A DNA stretch of 64,000 nt from an uncultured cyanobacterium (GTDB taxonomy: Bacteria; Cyanobacteriota; Cyanobacteriia; PCC-6307; Cyanobiaceae), in contig CAIJRN010000052.1 in the NCBI GenBank assembly GCA_903823115.1, forward strand, positions 1 to 64,000, given 5' to 3'. The translations under genes and the position numbers were made by a program. Under the pieces are notes generated by a model. That model saw nothing but the letters and a program-made list of their open reading frames with translations. It was not told where the DNA came from and did no database searches. Positions 29,638 to 40,952 of this stretch are shown here, piece after piece (position 1 is the first letter of the stretch; the number at the start of each line of letters is the position of its first letter).

Positions 29638-30521
29638 CCCATAGCCTCGATTATCACTACAGCGCACCGGTGCTGCTGGGGCCCCATCGCTTCTGCCTCA
29701 AGCCCCGCGGCCACGGCTTCCAGCGTCTGGTGCACTTTCAGTTCGCGATCACACCGGAACCGGCCTGGCTCTATCCCCTGGTGGCCGCCAGCGGGGATGA
29801 GATTCTGCGGGCCCGCTTCGACGGCAGCACGGACCACTTCAGCGTGCGCTCGGTGAGCGAGGTGGAGACCCAGCTGCCGCCGCCGCTGGCGATCTGCCTG
29901 GAGGAGAACGAGCCCCAGCTTCCCTATCCCATCGGCCATCTCAACACCGATCTCAGCGGGGCGATCGCCGGCTGGCTCCCCAACGGCCAGCATGATCCCG
30001 CCGCGGTCGACCTGGCCCAGGAGGCGCTGATGGGCAGCGATCAGCGCGCCCTGATGTTTCTGGACCAACTGGTGGAGATCATCCAGGACCGGGTCAAATA
30101 CACCCAGCGCCACGTCGGTCCAGCCTGGCCGGCCGGCCGCACCCTCAAGGAGCGGGTGGGCTCCTGCCGCGATCTGGCGATGCTGATGATCGAATCCTGT
30201 CGCTGTGTCGGACTGCCGGCCCGTTTCGTCAGCGGTTATCACCTGGTGGAGCCGAAACCCAGGCAATACGACCTGCACGCCTGGGCTGAGATCTATCTGC
30301 CGGGAGCCGGTTGGCGCGGCTTCGACCCCAGCGGCATGGGAGCCATCGACGATCGCTACATCACCCTGGCCACCTCCTCCAAACCCCTGCTCACCGCCGC
30401 CATCAATGGCAGCTTCTCCGGCGACGAGCCCGTGCAGAGCGAGATGACCTGGAACATCGAGGCCGAAATCCTGGAAACCAACCACCTGGCCGCCGAAGCC
30501 ATGGACGTGCTGCAGATCTGA
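29622..30521 (+). CDS. Transglutaminase-like cysteine protease family protein
   Basis: 299 residues. The N-terminal beta domain of bacterial transglutaminase-like proteins (about 1-90) starts MRARVTHSLDYHYSAPV. The catalytic core follows, with Cys in VGSCRDLAMLMIESCR (about residue 182), His in YDLHAWAEIYLPG and Asp in FDPSGMGAIDDRYI. All three residues of the Cys-His-Asp triad are present, so it is likely active as a peptidase or amidase acting on the product or substrate of the ATP-grasp enzyme (inference). No export signal is visible. Confidence 0.9.
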   Translation: MRARVTHSLDYHYSAPVLLGPHRFCLKPRGHGFQRLVHFQFAITPEPAWLYPLVAASGDEILRARFDGSTDHFSVRSVSEVETQLPPPLAICLEENEPQLPYPIGHLNTDLSGAIAGWLPNGQHDPAAVDLAQEALMGSDQRALMFLDQLVEIIQDRVKYTQRHVGPAWPAGRTLKERVGSCRDLAMLMIESCRCVGLPARFVSGYHLVEPKPRQYDLHAWAEIYLPGAGWRGFDPSGMGAIDDRYITLATSSKPLLTAAINGSFSGDEPVQSEMTWNIEAEILETNHLAAEAMDVLQI

Positions 30522-30647
30522 GCCACAGCCACCGCGAGCTGCCCGCGATCCAAAGCGAGCCTTAAGGATTCCAGCCTGGTAGCGGATGGAACAACAAAGC
30601 GCTCGATACCGGGCGATGACTGCAGCCCCTTCGCCCTTGCCCTCGCC

Positions 30648-33068
<2,421 letters not shown>

Positions 33069-33078
33069 CCCCTGGACG

Positions 33079-35163
33079 ATGACCTGGATGGAACCCGCAG
33101 CCCGGGCGGCTGAAGCCCGTTTGATCAAGGCCGGCATCCAGCTGACCCTGGGCGGTGAGCCCACCTTCGTGCCGCTCGAACCCGAGGGGGCCGAGTGGAG
33201 CATCACGGCCGATGGCCCCACCAAGCTGCCGATCGCCCGCCGCCTCGGCCGGGAGCTGCAGCTGAGCGCCTGGCCCGGCAGCACCCTGCTCTATTGCCCC
33301 GGCAAGCGCTACGACGGCGAGGTCAACCCGCGCTGGGCCCTGCGGCTGATCACCGGCCTGGCCGGACAGCCGCCGGTGCACTGGCCCAACCCCTGCCAGC
33401 CGGGCCTGACCGGCCGGCAGCTGGCGGGCGATGAGGGCGAGGCCTGGCTGGCCCGGCTGGCGGAACTCCTGGGCATCGAGCTCGAACCCGTGCCCCTGCG
33501 CGATCCCCTCGACGGCGAGCGGCGGGTCTGGGCCGTGCCGCTGAGCTGCGATCCCGACACAGCCAGCGATCCCGACGACGACAGCGACCCGGCCCGGCGC
33601 TCGATCCCCTGGCGGCCGGCCGCCTGGCCCCTGGACGAGGCCCTGCGGGAACTCAGCGGGGCGCCGGGACCTGCCGGCCTGCGCCTGCCCCTGGAGCACA
33701 TGCCGGAATCGCTGCCACGTCAGGTGCTCACCCTGGAGATCGGCGCCGATGGCTGGGAGCTGTTCCTGCCGCCCCTCACCCGCCGCCCGCTGGAAACCCT
33801 GCTGCAGGCGGTGGCCGACAGCCTTGCTGATCTGGCGGCGCCGCGGCTCAGCGGCGTGCTGCCGGTGGACACCGAAGGCCACTGGCAGGTGCTCGGGCTC
33901 ACCGCCGATCCGGGCGTTCTCGAGATCAATCTGCCGATCTGCCACGGCTGGGCCGACTATCACGGCTGGATGACCCTGCTGGAGCAGGCCTGCGCGACGG
34001 TGGGCCTGCGCAGCTGGAAACCAGCGGCCGGCGGCCGCCAGGAGAGCACCGGCGGCGGCAACCACCTGCTCTGGGGTGGACCGGACCTGGCCCACCATCC
34101 CTTCTTCAGCCGGCCGGCCTGGCTGGTGGGAATCCTGCGCTACTGGCAGCACCACCCGGCGCTGGCCTACCTGTTCAGCGGCCCCGGCGTGGGTCCGTCC
34201 TCCCAGGCGCCACGGCCTGATGAGGCGGCCGGCTCGATCGTTGATCTGGAGCTGGCCTACCGGGCCCTGGAGCAGGCCGACGACGGCCGCAGTGCCGACG
34301 ATCCCCGCGGCGACCATCGCAGCCTGATCGGCGAAACCCTGCGCCATCTGCACGCCGACCGCAGCGGCAACAACCATCGCTGCGAGATCAGCTTCGACAA
34401 GTTCTGGAATCCCGGCGCCCCCGCCGGTTGCCTCGGCCTGGTGGAGTTCCGGGCCCTGGAAAGCCTGCCCCAGGTGGGCTGGAGCAGCGCCATCGCCCTG
34501 CTCTGGAGCAGCCTGGCCGCCCACCTGCTGGAGCCGGCCCATCGCCCCCGGGCCCTGCGGGACTGGGGCCCGGAGCTGCACGACCGGATGCTGCTGCCCA
34601 GCCAGCTGTGGGCGGATCTCGAAGCGATCCTGGCCGAATTGGCCGCCGCTGGCCTGCCGCTCGATCCCACCCCCTACAGACAGGTCTGGGAGTGGCGCTT
34701 CCCGCCCCTGCTGGAGTGGCGGCAGAACGACGACTGGGTGGTGCTGAGGCCGGCCCTCGAGCCCTGGCCCCTGATCTGTGACACCCCGGTCCAGGGGGGC
34801 TTCACCAGCCGCTTCATCGATGGCTCCCTGCGGCGCTTCGAAGTGAGCGTCAGCGAGGGTTTCCGCCAGCACGGCAGCCTGCTGCTCAACGGCCGCCCCC
34901 TGCCCCTGCAGGGACCAACCCTGGCGGTGCGCTACCGCCATCTCAGGCTTTATCCCTGCCTGCATCCCGCCATCGCCCCCCAGCTACCGCTGGAGCTGGA
35001 GATCATCACTCCCGCGGACTGCAGCCGCTTTCGGCTTGAGGAGCAGGATCTGGCCTTCAGGCCCCTGGATCAAAGCTCCGAGGCCGGGTCCCCGTCGGCG
35101 GGGGCACCCTGGAGCGGCCGCCAACGTCCTGACGATGTGACGCTCGATCTGCGGCTGGATTGA
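33079..35163 (+). CDS. DUF2126 protein (usually fused to a transglutaminase)
   Basis: About 694 residues with family marks LTLGGEPTFVPLE near the start, STLLYCPGKRYDGEVNPRWAL, SFDKFWNPGAPAGCLGLVEFRALES (about 450-475) and a C-terminal GFTSRFIDGSLRRFEVSVSEGF. In many bacteria this region follows a transglutaminase core in one protein of about 1,100 residues. Here the core is absent and a separate transglutaminase is encoded three genes earlier in the operon. The start is uncertain: ATG 33079, ATG 33088, or GTG 33049, which would overlap glgP. The reaction is unknown. Confidence 0.85.
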   Translation: MTWMEPAARAAEARLIKAGIQLTLGGEPTFVPLEPEGAEWSITADGPTKLPIARRLGRELQLSAWPGSTLLYCPGKRYDGEVNPRWALRLITGLAGQPPVHWPNPCQPGLTGRQLAGDEGEAWLARLAELLGIELEPVPLRDPLDGERRVWAVPLSCDPDTASDPDDDSDPARRSIPWRPAAWPLDEALRELSGAPGPAGLRLPLEHMPESLPRQVLTLEIGADGWELFLPPLTRRPLETLLQAVADSLADLAAPRLSGVLPVDTEGHWQVLGLTADPGVLEINLPICHGWADYHGWMTLLEQACATVGLRSWKPAAGGRQESTGGGNHLLWGGPDLAHHPFFSRPAWLVGILRYWQHHPALAYLFSGPGVGPSSQAPRPDEAAGSIVDLELAYRALEQADDGRSADDPRGDHRSLIGETLRHLHADRSGNNHRCEISFDKFWNPGAPAGCLGLVEFRALESLPQVGWSSAIALLWSSLAAHLLEPAHRPRALRDWGPELHDRMLLPSQLWADLEAILAELAAAGLPLDPTPYRQVWEWRFPPLLEWRQNDDWVVLRPALEPWPLICDTPVQGGFTSRFIDGSLRRFEVSVSEGFRQHGSLLLNGRPLPLQGPTLAVRYRHLRLYPCLHPAIAPQLPLELEIITPADCSRFRLEEQDLAFRPLDQSSEAGSPSAGAPWSGRQRPDDVTLDLRLD

Positions 35164-35208
35164 GGCGGCACCAAGTCTGAATCTCGGTGCCCTGGAGGCC
35201 GCCTGGCC

Positions 35209-35754
35209 TTACCAGCTGACGCCGTGCAGCTTGGGCAGGGGAGCCGTGCGGAACGTAGTGGCAAACAGGCGAGGGATGCGGCGGCTGTTGTACACGCGGA
35301 ACTCACGCATCACGTTGGCACCCGGATCGCGCACGGCCTGATTGAGCACGACGGAACCATCGGGATCCGAGACGGAGCGATGGAAGGTGCCGGGAGGAAT
35401 GCGCAGGATGTCGCCGCCGGTTTCAAGGCGAACAATGTGGTACGGGTAATTCCAGCCGAGATTCACCAGATAAAAGGTGCGGCCACCATGCAGGGCCAGC
35501 AGATTGTCCTCCTGGTGGGGATGCAGATAGAACTGCCAGGCGCCGGTCTTTTCCTCATCGGGAGGGCTGATGGCGGGCCCGCTATGAATCACCAGATCGC
35601 GAGCATTCGATGTGGCTACGGTGATATCAAAGAAACGGACAGCCGGGGTATCGCGGAACTTTTCATAGGGGACCAGTTCGAACATCGGCGCCTGGCGGGG
35701 CGCCCTCTGCGGGCTGGGGTGCAGATGTTCGCTGCTGGGGCGACTGATGGTCAT
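35209..35754 (-). CDS. Cupin-like protein of unknown function
   Basis: 181 residues from the ATG at 35754; the ATG at 35685 (MFELVPYEKFRD) is possible. The core looks like a cupin barrel: HPHQEDNLLALHGGRTFYLV as motif 1 and GGDILRIPPGTFHRSVSDP as motif 2, with potential metal-binding histidines. No enzyme can be named. It is convergent with the DUF2126 gene and divergent from the CsgG-like gene. The last 40 residues are basic. Confidence 0.6.
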   Translation of the reverse strand: MTISRPSSEHLHPSPQRAPRQAPMFELVPYEKFRDTPAVRFFDITVATSNARDLVIHSGPAISPPDEEKTGAWQFYLHPHQEDNLLALHGGRTFYLVNLGWNYPYHIVRLETGGDILRIPPGTFHRSVSDPDGSVVLNQAVRDPGANVMREFRVYNSRRIPRLFATTFRTAPLPKLHGVSW

Positions 35755-35968
35755 GGCGGAGGCTGCGGTTGGGCAGCCCTGGGCTTGGTGATCAACCAGT
35801 GAACCGAACGTCGCCCCTGCCAACCGTCGAGCTGGCTACCGAATTGCGTCACAGGTGGTCCACTTTGCCGATTGGTGAGGCCCGGGGCGACGGCTCCCGC
35901 CGCCGCGAGCCGAGCAAGCGACCGACTTGCGGTTGCTTGAATGGAGGTTGCGAGATCTGGGGGTTTCG

Positions 35969-36826
35969 ATGCTGAAGCAGTCGATCAAGGCCCGCCTCAC
36001 CAACCTGCTGCTGGCCGGACTGTTGACGCCCCTGCCGGCAGCCCTCGCCCAGCCCAGCGGCCCCGTTGGCGTTCCCTACAGGCCCACGGTCTCCGTACCG
36101 GATTTCAAGAACACCGTCACCCAGCCCACCTGGTGGTGGCAGGGGCCCGTGGCGGCGGATCTGGCGGCGGCCCTGGCCAATGAACTGCAGGCCACCGGCA
36201 GCCTGCAGGTGGTGGAACGCAGCAACGTCGGTGCCGTGCTGAGCGAACAGGAACTGACCGAACTGGGCATCGTGCGCCCGGGTCCGAATGCCGCCCGCAA
36301 GGGCCAGATGACCGGCGCCCGCTACATCGTGCTGGGCACGGTGACCTCCTACGACTCCAATGTCGAGGAGAAGGCCAGCGGCAGTCACTTCGGCCTGATG
36401 GGCTTCGGCAACAACCAGCAGCAGCTCGAAACCAAGGACTACGTGGCGATCGACATCCGTGTGGTCGACAGCAGCAGCGGCGAGGTGGTGGGCGCCCGCA
36501 CCGTCGAAGGCCGCGCCAGCAATGTCGCCGAGGCCAGGGAGCAAGGGGTCAGCCTGCTGCCCCTGGCGGGCGCCGCCCTGCTGCTGGCGCCGAACATGGG
36601 TCGCACCGGCCAGGTGCTGACCGGCGCCGCCGGCACCCTCAACTTCGGCAACAGCAGCTCCCAGGCCCAGCGCACCCCCGCCGCCAAGGCGATCCGGGCC
36701 GCCCTGGCCGAGGCCTCCGAGTACGTCAGCTGTGTGCTCGTGCCCCAGGGGGACTGCCTGGCCCGCTTCGCCGCCAAGGACCAGCTGCGGCGCGAGCGCA
36801 ATCAGGGCGTGCTGAAGCTGGATTGA
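35969..36826 (+). CDS. CsgG-like exported protein
   Basis: 285 residues from ATG 35969, which starts a signal peptide ending near LPAALAQP. The mature protein carries the CsgG/HfaB pattern: VAADLAAALANELQATGSLQVVERSNV, GARYIVLGTVTSY and IDIRVVDSSSGEVVGARTVEG. CsgG forms the outer-membrane curli export pore in proteobacteria. Here no lipobox or curli genes are seen, so a soluble periplasmic or envelope role is as likely. The Gly/Leu-rich LLPLAGAALLLAPNMGRTGQ segment near residue 195 is unusual. Confidence 0.75.
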   Translation: MLKQSIKARLTNLLLAGLLTPLPAALAQPSGPVGVPYRPTVSVPDFKNTVTQPTWWWQGPVAADLAAALANELQATGSLQVVERSNVGAVLSEQELTELGIVRPGPNAARKGQMTGARYIVLGTVTSYDSNVEEKASGSHFGLMGFGNNQQQLETKDYVAIDIRVVDSSSGEVVGARTVEGRASNVAEAREQGVSLLPLAGAALLLAPNMGRTGQVLTGAAGTLNFGNSSSQAQRTPAAKAIRAALAEASEYVSCVLVPQGDCLARFAAKDQLRRERNQGVLKLD

Positions 36827-36858
36827 GGTCCGCTCAGAGGGGGCTCAAGGGAGACCAC

Positions 36859-37719
36859 TCAGAAGGGGATCGGCATCGTCACGTCGGCGGGCTCGGGCGC
36901 ACAGAGCGGCACCCGCTGATTCACCACCTCGCCGATCACCACGATCGAAGGAGAGGCGAAACCCTCGGCTTCCACCCGCTCGGCCAGGTCCGCCAGGGTG
37001 GCCACCAGCGACCGCTGGCCCCTCACGGTGCCCTGCTGGATCACGGCGGCGGGCGTGGCGGGTGCCAGGCCACCGGCGACCAGCTCCGCGACGATGCGGG
37101 CCAGGTTGTGCAGGCCCATGTAGATCACCAGGCCGTCGCTGCTGCGGGCCAGGCCGCGCCAGTCGACGCCGGCACGGCCCTTGTCGATCTCCTCATGGCC
37201 GGTGACAAAGGTGACGCTGGAGCCCGCCTTGCGATGGGTGACGGGGATGCCGGCATAGGCCGGGGCGGCGATGCCGGCGGTGACCCCCGGCACCACCTGC
37301 ACCGGAATACCCCGCGCCGCCAGATGGGCCGCCTCCTCACCGCCGCGGCCGAACAGAAACGGATCGCCGCCCTTGAGCCGCACGATCGTGCCGAGGCGGC
37401 CGGCCAGCTCCACCAGCACGGCGTTGGTGCTGGGCTGGGGCACCGAATGGTGGCCGCGGCGCTTGCCGACGAAGTGGCGCTCGCAGCCCGCCGGCACCAG
37501 ATCGAGAACAGCCTTGGGCACCAGCGAGTCGTAGACGAGGGCGTCGCATTGGCGCAACAGCCGGTGAGCCTTGAGGGTCAGCAGCTCGGGATCTCCGGGC
37601 CCCGCCCCCACCAGATAGACGGTGCCCGGGGGCTGCGGAACTGGCGGCGATACGTTCGCGCCGGCATCGGCAGCGTCGGCAATGGCGGGATCGGCAAGGG
37701 GTGCGCTGTCACGGCTCAT
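36859..37719 (-). CDS. cobA: Uroporphyrinogen-III C-methyltransferase
   Basis: Makes precorrin-2 for siroheme (needed by nitrite and sulfite reductases) and cobalamin. The motifs are VYLVGAGPGDPELLTLKA (about residue 36), VRLKGGDPFLFGRGGEEA and VVPGVTAGIAAPAYAGIPVTHR. It is a single-domain enzyme without fused HemD or dehydrogenase modules. The first 30 residues are a low-complexity Ala/Asp/Pro leader. The start ATG (37719) overlaps the cbiX stop by 4 bases. Confidence 0.93.
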   Translation of the reverse strand: MSRDSAPLADPAIADAADAGANVSPPVPQPPGTVYLVGAGPGDPELLTLKAHRLLRQCDALVYDSLVPKAVLDLVPAGCERHFVGKRRGHHSVPQPSTNAVLVELAGRLGTIVRLKGGDPFLFGRGGEEAAHLAARGIPVQVVPGVTAGIAAPAYAGIPVTHRKAGSSVTFVTGHEEIDKGRAGVDWRGLARSSDGLVIYMGLHNLARIVAELVAGGLAPATPAAVIQQGTVRGQRSLVATLADLAERVEAEGFASPSIVVIGEVVNQRVPLCAPEPADVTMPIPF

Positions 37720-38393
37720 GGCAAGGCGGCGAGTTGCTCGAGCAGCAGCTGGCGCAGCCGCGGCCTCTCCAGCAGCGGCGCCGCCTGAGATCTGCTGAGC
37801 AGGGGCTCCAGCCGCTCGGTGAGCCGGTTGGCGGCCAGGGCCAGGGGGAGTACGGGGCCGTCGATGGCCAGGGCGAGTTCTTCGGGATTCTGCGAACTGT
37901 ATGGAGTCGCCAGACAGCGGCAGCCGAGGCTGCGTTGCAGATGGGCCAGGTAGCGAAGGGCCAGCTGCCCCTCCAGCGGGTGATGCAGCAGCAGTGGCGG
38001 CCGCGCCGGAAGCCGCTCGCCGGCGACGACCGGATCCGCCAGGGCGACCAACTCCGCCGCCAGGGCTTGCTGCCAGGCCGGCCAGGCGCCCAGGAACGGC
38101 AGGCGCCGCACGCCGGCGCCGGCTGGAACGACTGCCGGGTTGGGCCGCAGCTGCCGGGCCAGGGCCGGCACATCGACGCGGGCGTGGTTGCCCGGCAGCA
38201 GCAACAGGGGCACCAGGGTCAGCCCAGAGCCCCACAGGGCAAGCGCCTCGCCGGGTGGCGGCGGCGCCGTCAGGGCCCGCAGGCCCACCGGCGCCTGACG
38301 GCGCTGCTGCAACTCCTGCGCCAGCTGGCGATACACCTCGGGAATCTCGCCGCCGGTGCGCCCATGCACCACCAGCAGCAGGGGAGTTGCCAT
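37716..38393 (-). CDS. cbiX: Sirohydrochlorin chelatase, CbiX/SirB type
   Basis: 225 residues. The N-terminal half has the chelatase histidines in LLLVVHGRTGG (residue 10) and LLLLPGNHARVDVPAL (about 75). The C-terminal half is a second, less conserved chelatase-like lobe (PLLLHHPLEGQLALRYLAHLQ). It inserts iron or cobalt into sirohydrochlorin. Coupling to cobA (ATGA overlap) supports a siroheme role. The dehydrogenase step is not encoded nearby. Confidence 0.8.
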   Translation of the reverse strand: MATPLLLVVHGRTGGEIPEVYRQLAQELQQRRQAPVGLRALTAPPPPGEALALWGSGLTLVPLLLLPGNHARVDVPALARQLRPNPAVVPAGAGVRRLPFLGAWPAWQQALAAELVALADPVVAGERLPARPPLLLHHPLEGQLALRYLAHLQRSLGCRCLATPYSSQNPEELALAIDGPVLPLALAANRLTERLEPLLSRSQAAPLLERPRLRQLLLEQLAALP

Positions 38394-38435
38394 GATCCGC
38401 TGCACCACCTGCGCCGGGCTCCGGACCGAACTCCC

Positions 38436-39995
38436 ATGCTGCCTCCCGAGCCGGGCGATGGGCTGATCAGCGAGCGGCGCGGCCGCTACAGCGAGCAGCT
38501 GGGCGCCGACGCCCTGCGCTTCCGGGAGCTGATCGGCAAGCTCGGCAGCGGCGAGCGCACCAGCACCGGCCTCAGTCGCGAGGAAGCTGCCGAAGCCCTC
38601 GATCGCCTGCTGCAGGGGCGCGTCAGCGACGCCCAGGCCGCCGCCTTCCTGATCGCCCATCGCCTGCGGCGCCCCGAACCCCAGGAGCTTGCCGGCCTGA
38701 TCGACAGCTACCGGCGCCAGGGGCCGACCCTGCAGCCGGCGGGGCGACGGGTGGTCAGTTTCGGCGTGCCGTTTGATGGCCGCTGCCGCACCGCTCCCGT
38801 GCTGCCGCTGACGGCCCTGCTGCTGGCCAGCGCCGGGCTGGCGGTGGTGCTGCACGGCGGCGCACCGATGCCGGTGAAATATGGCCTCAGCCACGGCGAA
38901 GCCCTGGCCGCCCTGGGCCTGGAGCTGCGCCAGCTGGACTGGCCGGCGGTGCAGGCCGGTTTCGCCTCCTGCGGCCTGGCCCTGCTGCACCAGCCGCGCC
39001 ACTTCGCCGCAGCCGAACGGCTGATTGCGATCCGCCGCCAGATCGGCAAACGCCCGCCGATCGCCACCCTGGAGCTGCTGTGGAGCTGCTGCCCCCAGGC
39101 CGATCTGCAGGTGAGCGGCTTCGTGCACGCCCCCACCGAAGCGTTGTCCTGGGAAGCCCTGGAAGCGGTGGGACAGGCGGAGGTGCTGATGATCAAGGGG
39201 CTGGAGGGGGGCGTCGATCTGCCCACCAGCCGGGTGGCGATCGCCGCCCATCGCCGCAGCGGCCAGGACACACCGGAGCGCCTGCTCCTGCAGGCGCGCG
39301 ATCACGGCCTGCGCACGCCGGAGGTGGAGCTCACCAGCCTGGAGGCCTGGCGCGATCAGGCTCTGGCGGCCCTGGTGGGCGAGGGGCCCCTGCGGCAGGG
39401 CCTGATCTGGAACGGCGGCTTCCAGCTCTGGCGGGCGGGGCTGGCCGCCTCCCTGGCGGAGGGGCTGGAGCAGGCCGAGGCATTACTGGCCGGGGGTGCG
39501 GTGGAACGCTGGCGCCAGGCCTGCAGCGCCCGGCTGGAGCGGCCGCGGCGCTGCTTCGCCTTTGAGGCCGATTTCGTCGCCGATCTGCGCTGCCTGCCGA
39601 TGGCGGTGCGGCGCAAACTCGATCTGGCCGGGGTGAAGCTCAAGCTCAGCCACTGGCACGGGCTCGACGGCGCAGAGCGAGAACGACTGCTGGCCTGGGG
39701 GGACGAGCCGTCCGCGATCGAGGCTTTGCGTCGCTGGCTGCTGCAGCGCTGCGCCGCCCTGCCGCCCGCGCCACCAACCCTGCTGGAGCCGGCCCGCGAC
39801 TGCGCCTGGCAGCGCCAGGACGGGCCACCGGCGGAGCTGCTGGCTTCCTGCGAACAACTGGGGCTGCAGCTGGCGCCAAGGCCCTGGGCCGAACTCGACG
39901 AACTGGAGCGCTTCGCCCTGGTGAAGCTCAGCCACCCGGGCCACGAACACCACAACCTGCCCAGGGCGCTGGCGGAATTCGGGTTGCTGGCCTGA
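38436..39995 (+). CDS. TrpD2-like protein fused to a nitrate-reductase-associated domain
   Basis: 519 residues in one continuous frame. Residues 1 to about 330 resemble anthranilate phosphoribosyltransferase relatives (TrpD2/YbiB type): SREEAAEALDRLLQGRVSDAQAAAFLIAHRLR, VLPLTALLLASAGLAVVLHGG and VLMIKGLEGGVDLPTSR. The canonical TrpD phosphate loop is altered. From about residue 371 (FAFEADFVADLRCLPMAVRRKLDLAG) the protein switches to the cyanobacterial nitrate-reductase-associated family, probably the family of NarM, needed for nitrate reductase activity in Synechococcus elongatus (from memory). It is divergent from cbiX (42 bases) and 10 bases upstream of mobA. Confidence 0.8.
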   Translation: MLPPEPGDGLISERRGRYSEQLGADALRFRELIGKLGSGERTSTGLSREEAAEALDRLLQGRVSDAQAAAFLIAHRLRRPEPQELAGLIDSYRRQGPTLQPAGRRVVSFGVPFDGRCRTAPVLPLTALLLASAGLAVVLHGGAPMPVKYGLSHGEALAALGLELRQLDWPAVQAGFASCGLALLHQPRHFAAAERLIAIRRQIGKRPPIATLELLWSCCPQADLQVSGFVHAPTEALSWEALEAVGQAEVLMIKGLEGGVDLPTSRVAIAAHRRSGQDTPERLLLQARDHGLRTPEVELTSLEAWRDQALAALVGEGPLRQGLIWNGGFQLWRAGLAASLAEGLEQAEALLAGGAVERWRQACSARLERPRRCFAFEADFVADLRCLPMAVRRKLDLAGVKLKLSHWHGLDGAERERLLAWGDEPSAIEALRRWLLQRCAALPPAPPTLLEPARDCAWQRQDGPPAELLASCEQLGLQLAPRPWAELDELERFALVKLSHPGHEHHNLPRALAEFGLLA

Positions 39996-40005
39996 CGGAC
40001 CCGCC

Positions 40006-40596
40006 ATGACCCTGCCCCCTGTGACCCTGCGCTGCTGCCTGCTCAGCGGTGGCGCCAGCCGGCGCATGGGCCGGGACAAGGCCCTGCTGCCCCACCCCGA
40101 GGGCGGCACCTGGCTCGAGCACAGCCTGGAGCTGCTGGCCCAGCTGGAGCGGCCGATCACCTTGCTCACTCGCCACCCCGCCCACCTGGAGATTGCCGCG
40201 GCCCTGCCCCAGGTCACCCCGATCGCTGAGCCGGCCCCCTGGGAGGGCCCACTGCTGGCCCTGCACCGCTTGATGCAGCGCCACCCCGATCAGCGCCTGC
40301 TGCTCTGTCCAGTGGACATGCCGGACCTCAGCCTGGCGGCGATGCGTGAGCTGCTGGCGGCAGCGGCCCAGGCGCCCCAGGGGATCCACCTGGCCCACGA
40401 CGGCCGGCGCCTGCAGCCGTTGCTGGCGGTCTATCCCAGTTCGATCTCACTGCGCCAGCACCTGGCCGCCAGCATCGACGGCGGCGAGCGGCGCCTGCAG
40501 AGCTGGCTGGATGCCCATCCCTGCACCCCGGTGCCGCTGGATCCCCGGGCGCTGCGCAACGTCAACCGGCCGGAGCGCGATCAGCCAAGGGCCTGA
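40006..40596 (+). CDS. mobA: Molybdenum cofactor guanylyltransferase
   Basis: Attaches GMP to Mo-molybdopterin to make the MGD cofactor of DMSO-reductase-family enzymes. 196 residues with the nucleotide-binding LLSGGASRRMGRDKALL (about residue 13), LLCPVDMPDLS and the C-terminal LRNVNRPE. The YdeP-type enzyme encoded nearby would use this cofactor. Its 3' end overlaps the end of the convergent HEPN gene by 16 bases. Confidence 0.93.
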   Translation: MTLPPVTLRCCLLSGGASRRMGRDKALLPHPEGGTWLEHSLELLAQLERPITLLTRHPAHLEIAAALPQVTPIAEPAPWEGPLLALHRLMQRHPDQRLLLCPVDMPDLSLAAMRELLAAAAQAPQGIHLAHDGRRLQPLLAVYPSSISLRQHLAASIDGGERRLQSWLDAHPCTPVPLDPRALRNVNRPERDQPRA

Positions 40597-40952
40597 ACCG
40601 CGGCGTCACAGCGCTGCAGCATCGCCTCGAGTTCCGCCAGCAGCAGCCCCCGCTCCCCGGGCAACGGGAAGGGACCCTCCTCATAGCGGGCTTCCACAGC
40701 GAAAACCTGCAGGGCCAGCAGTCCCGGCGCCACGCGCTGGCCAGCCAGATCGGCCAGTTCGGCGAGATCATGCACCCGCGGCGGCTGACGGTCCGCCAGC
40801 ACGATCCAGGCCTTGAGCAGCTTCTCCAGCGTCTGCTGGGCTGTGAATCCCCAGTCCTCCTGCGGATAGGCCGGATCCAGACCGATCCGCAGACTGCGCA
40901 GATGGCGGCGCACAATCGCCAGCAGCAACCTGGCGTCCTCAGCCGGCGACAT
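40581..40952 (-). CDS. HEPN-domain protein, toxin half of a HEPN/MNT pair
   Basis: 123 residues, all helical: MSPAEDARLLLAIVRRHLRSL, FTAQQTLEKLLKAWIVLA and RQPPRVHDLAELADLAG. The HDL motif and KLLKAW pattern are typical of HEPN proteins paired with minimal nucleotidyltransferases. The Arg and His of RQPPRVH fit the RX4-6H RNase motif of toxic members. The ATG overlaps the 3' end of the MNT gene by 14 bases, so the pair is co-translated. Confidence 0.8.
   Translation of the reverse strand: MSPAEDARLLLAIVRRHLRSLRIGLDPAYPQEDWGFTAQQTLEKLLKAWIVLADRQPPRVHDLAELADLAGQRVAPGLLALQVFAVEARYEEGPFPLPGERGLLLAELEAMLQRCDAAVQALG

Noticed and set aside
35164..35208. Bidirectional terminator between DUF2126 and cupin genes (nested GGCGGC/GCCGCC and GGCACC/GGTGCC repeats)
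   Set aside because: The inverted repeats are real but interleaved with long loops and lack T tracts on either side; support is too weak.
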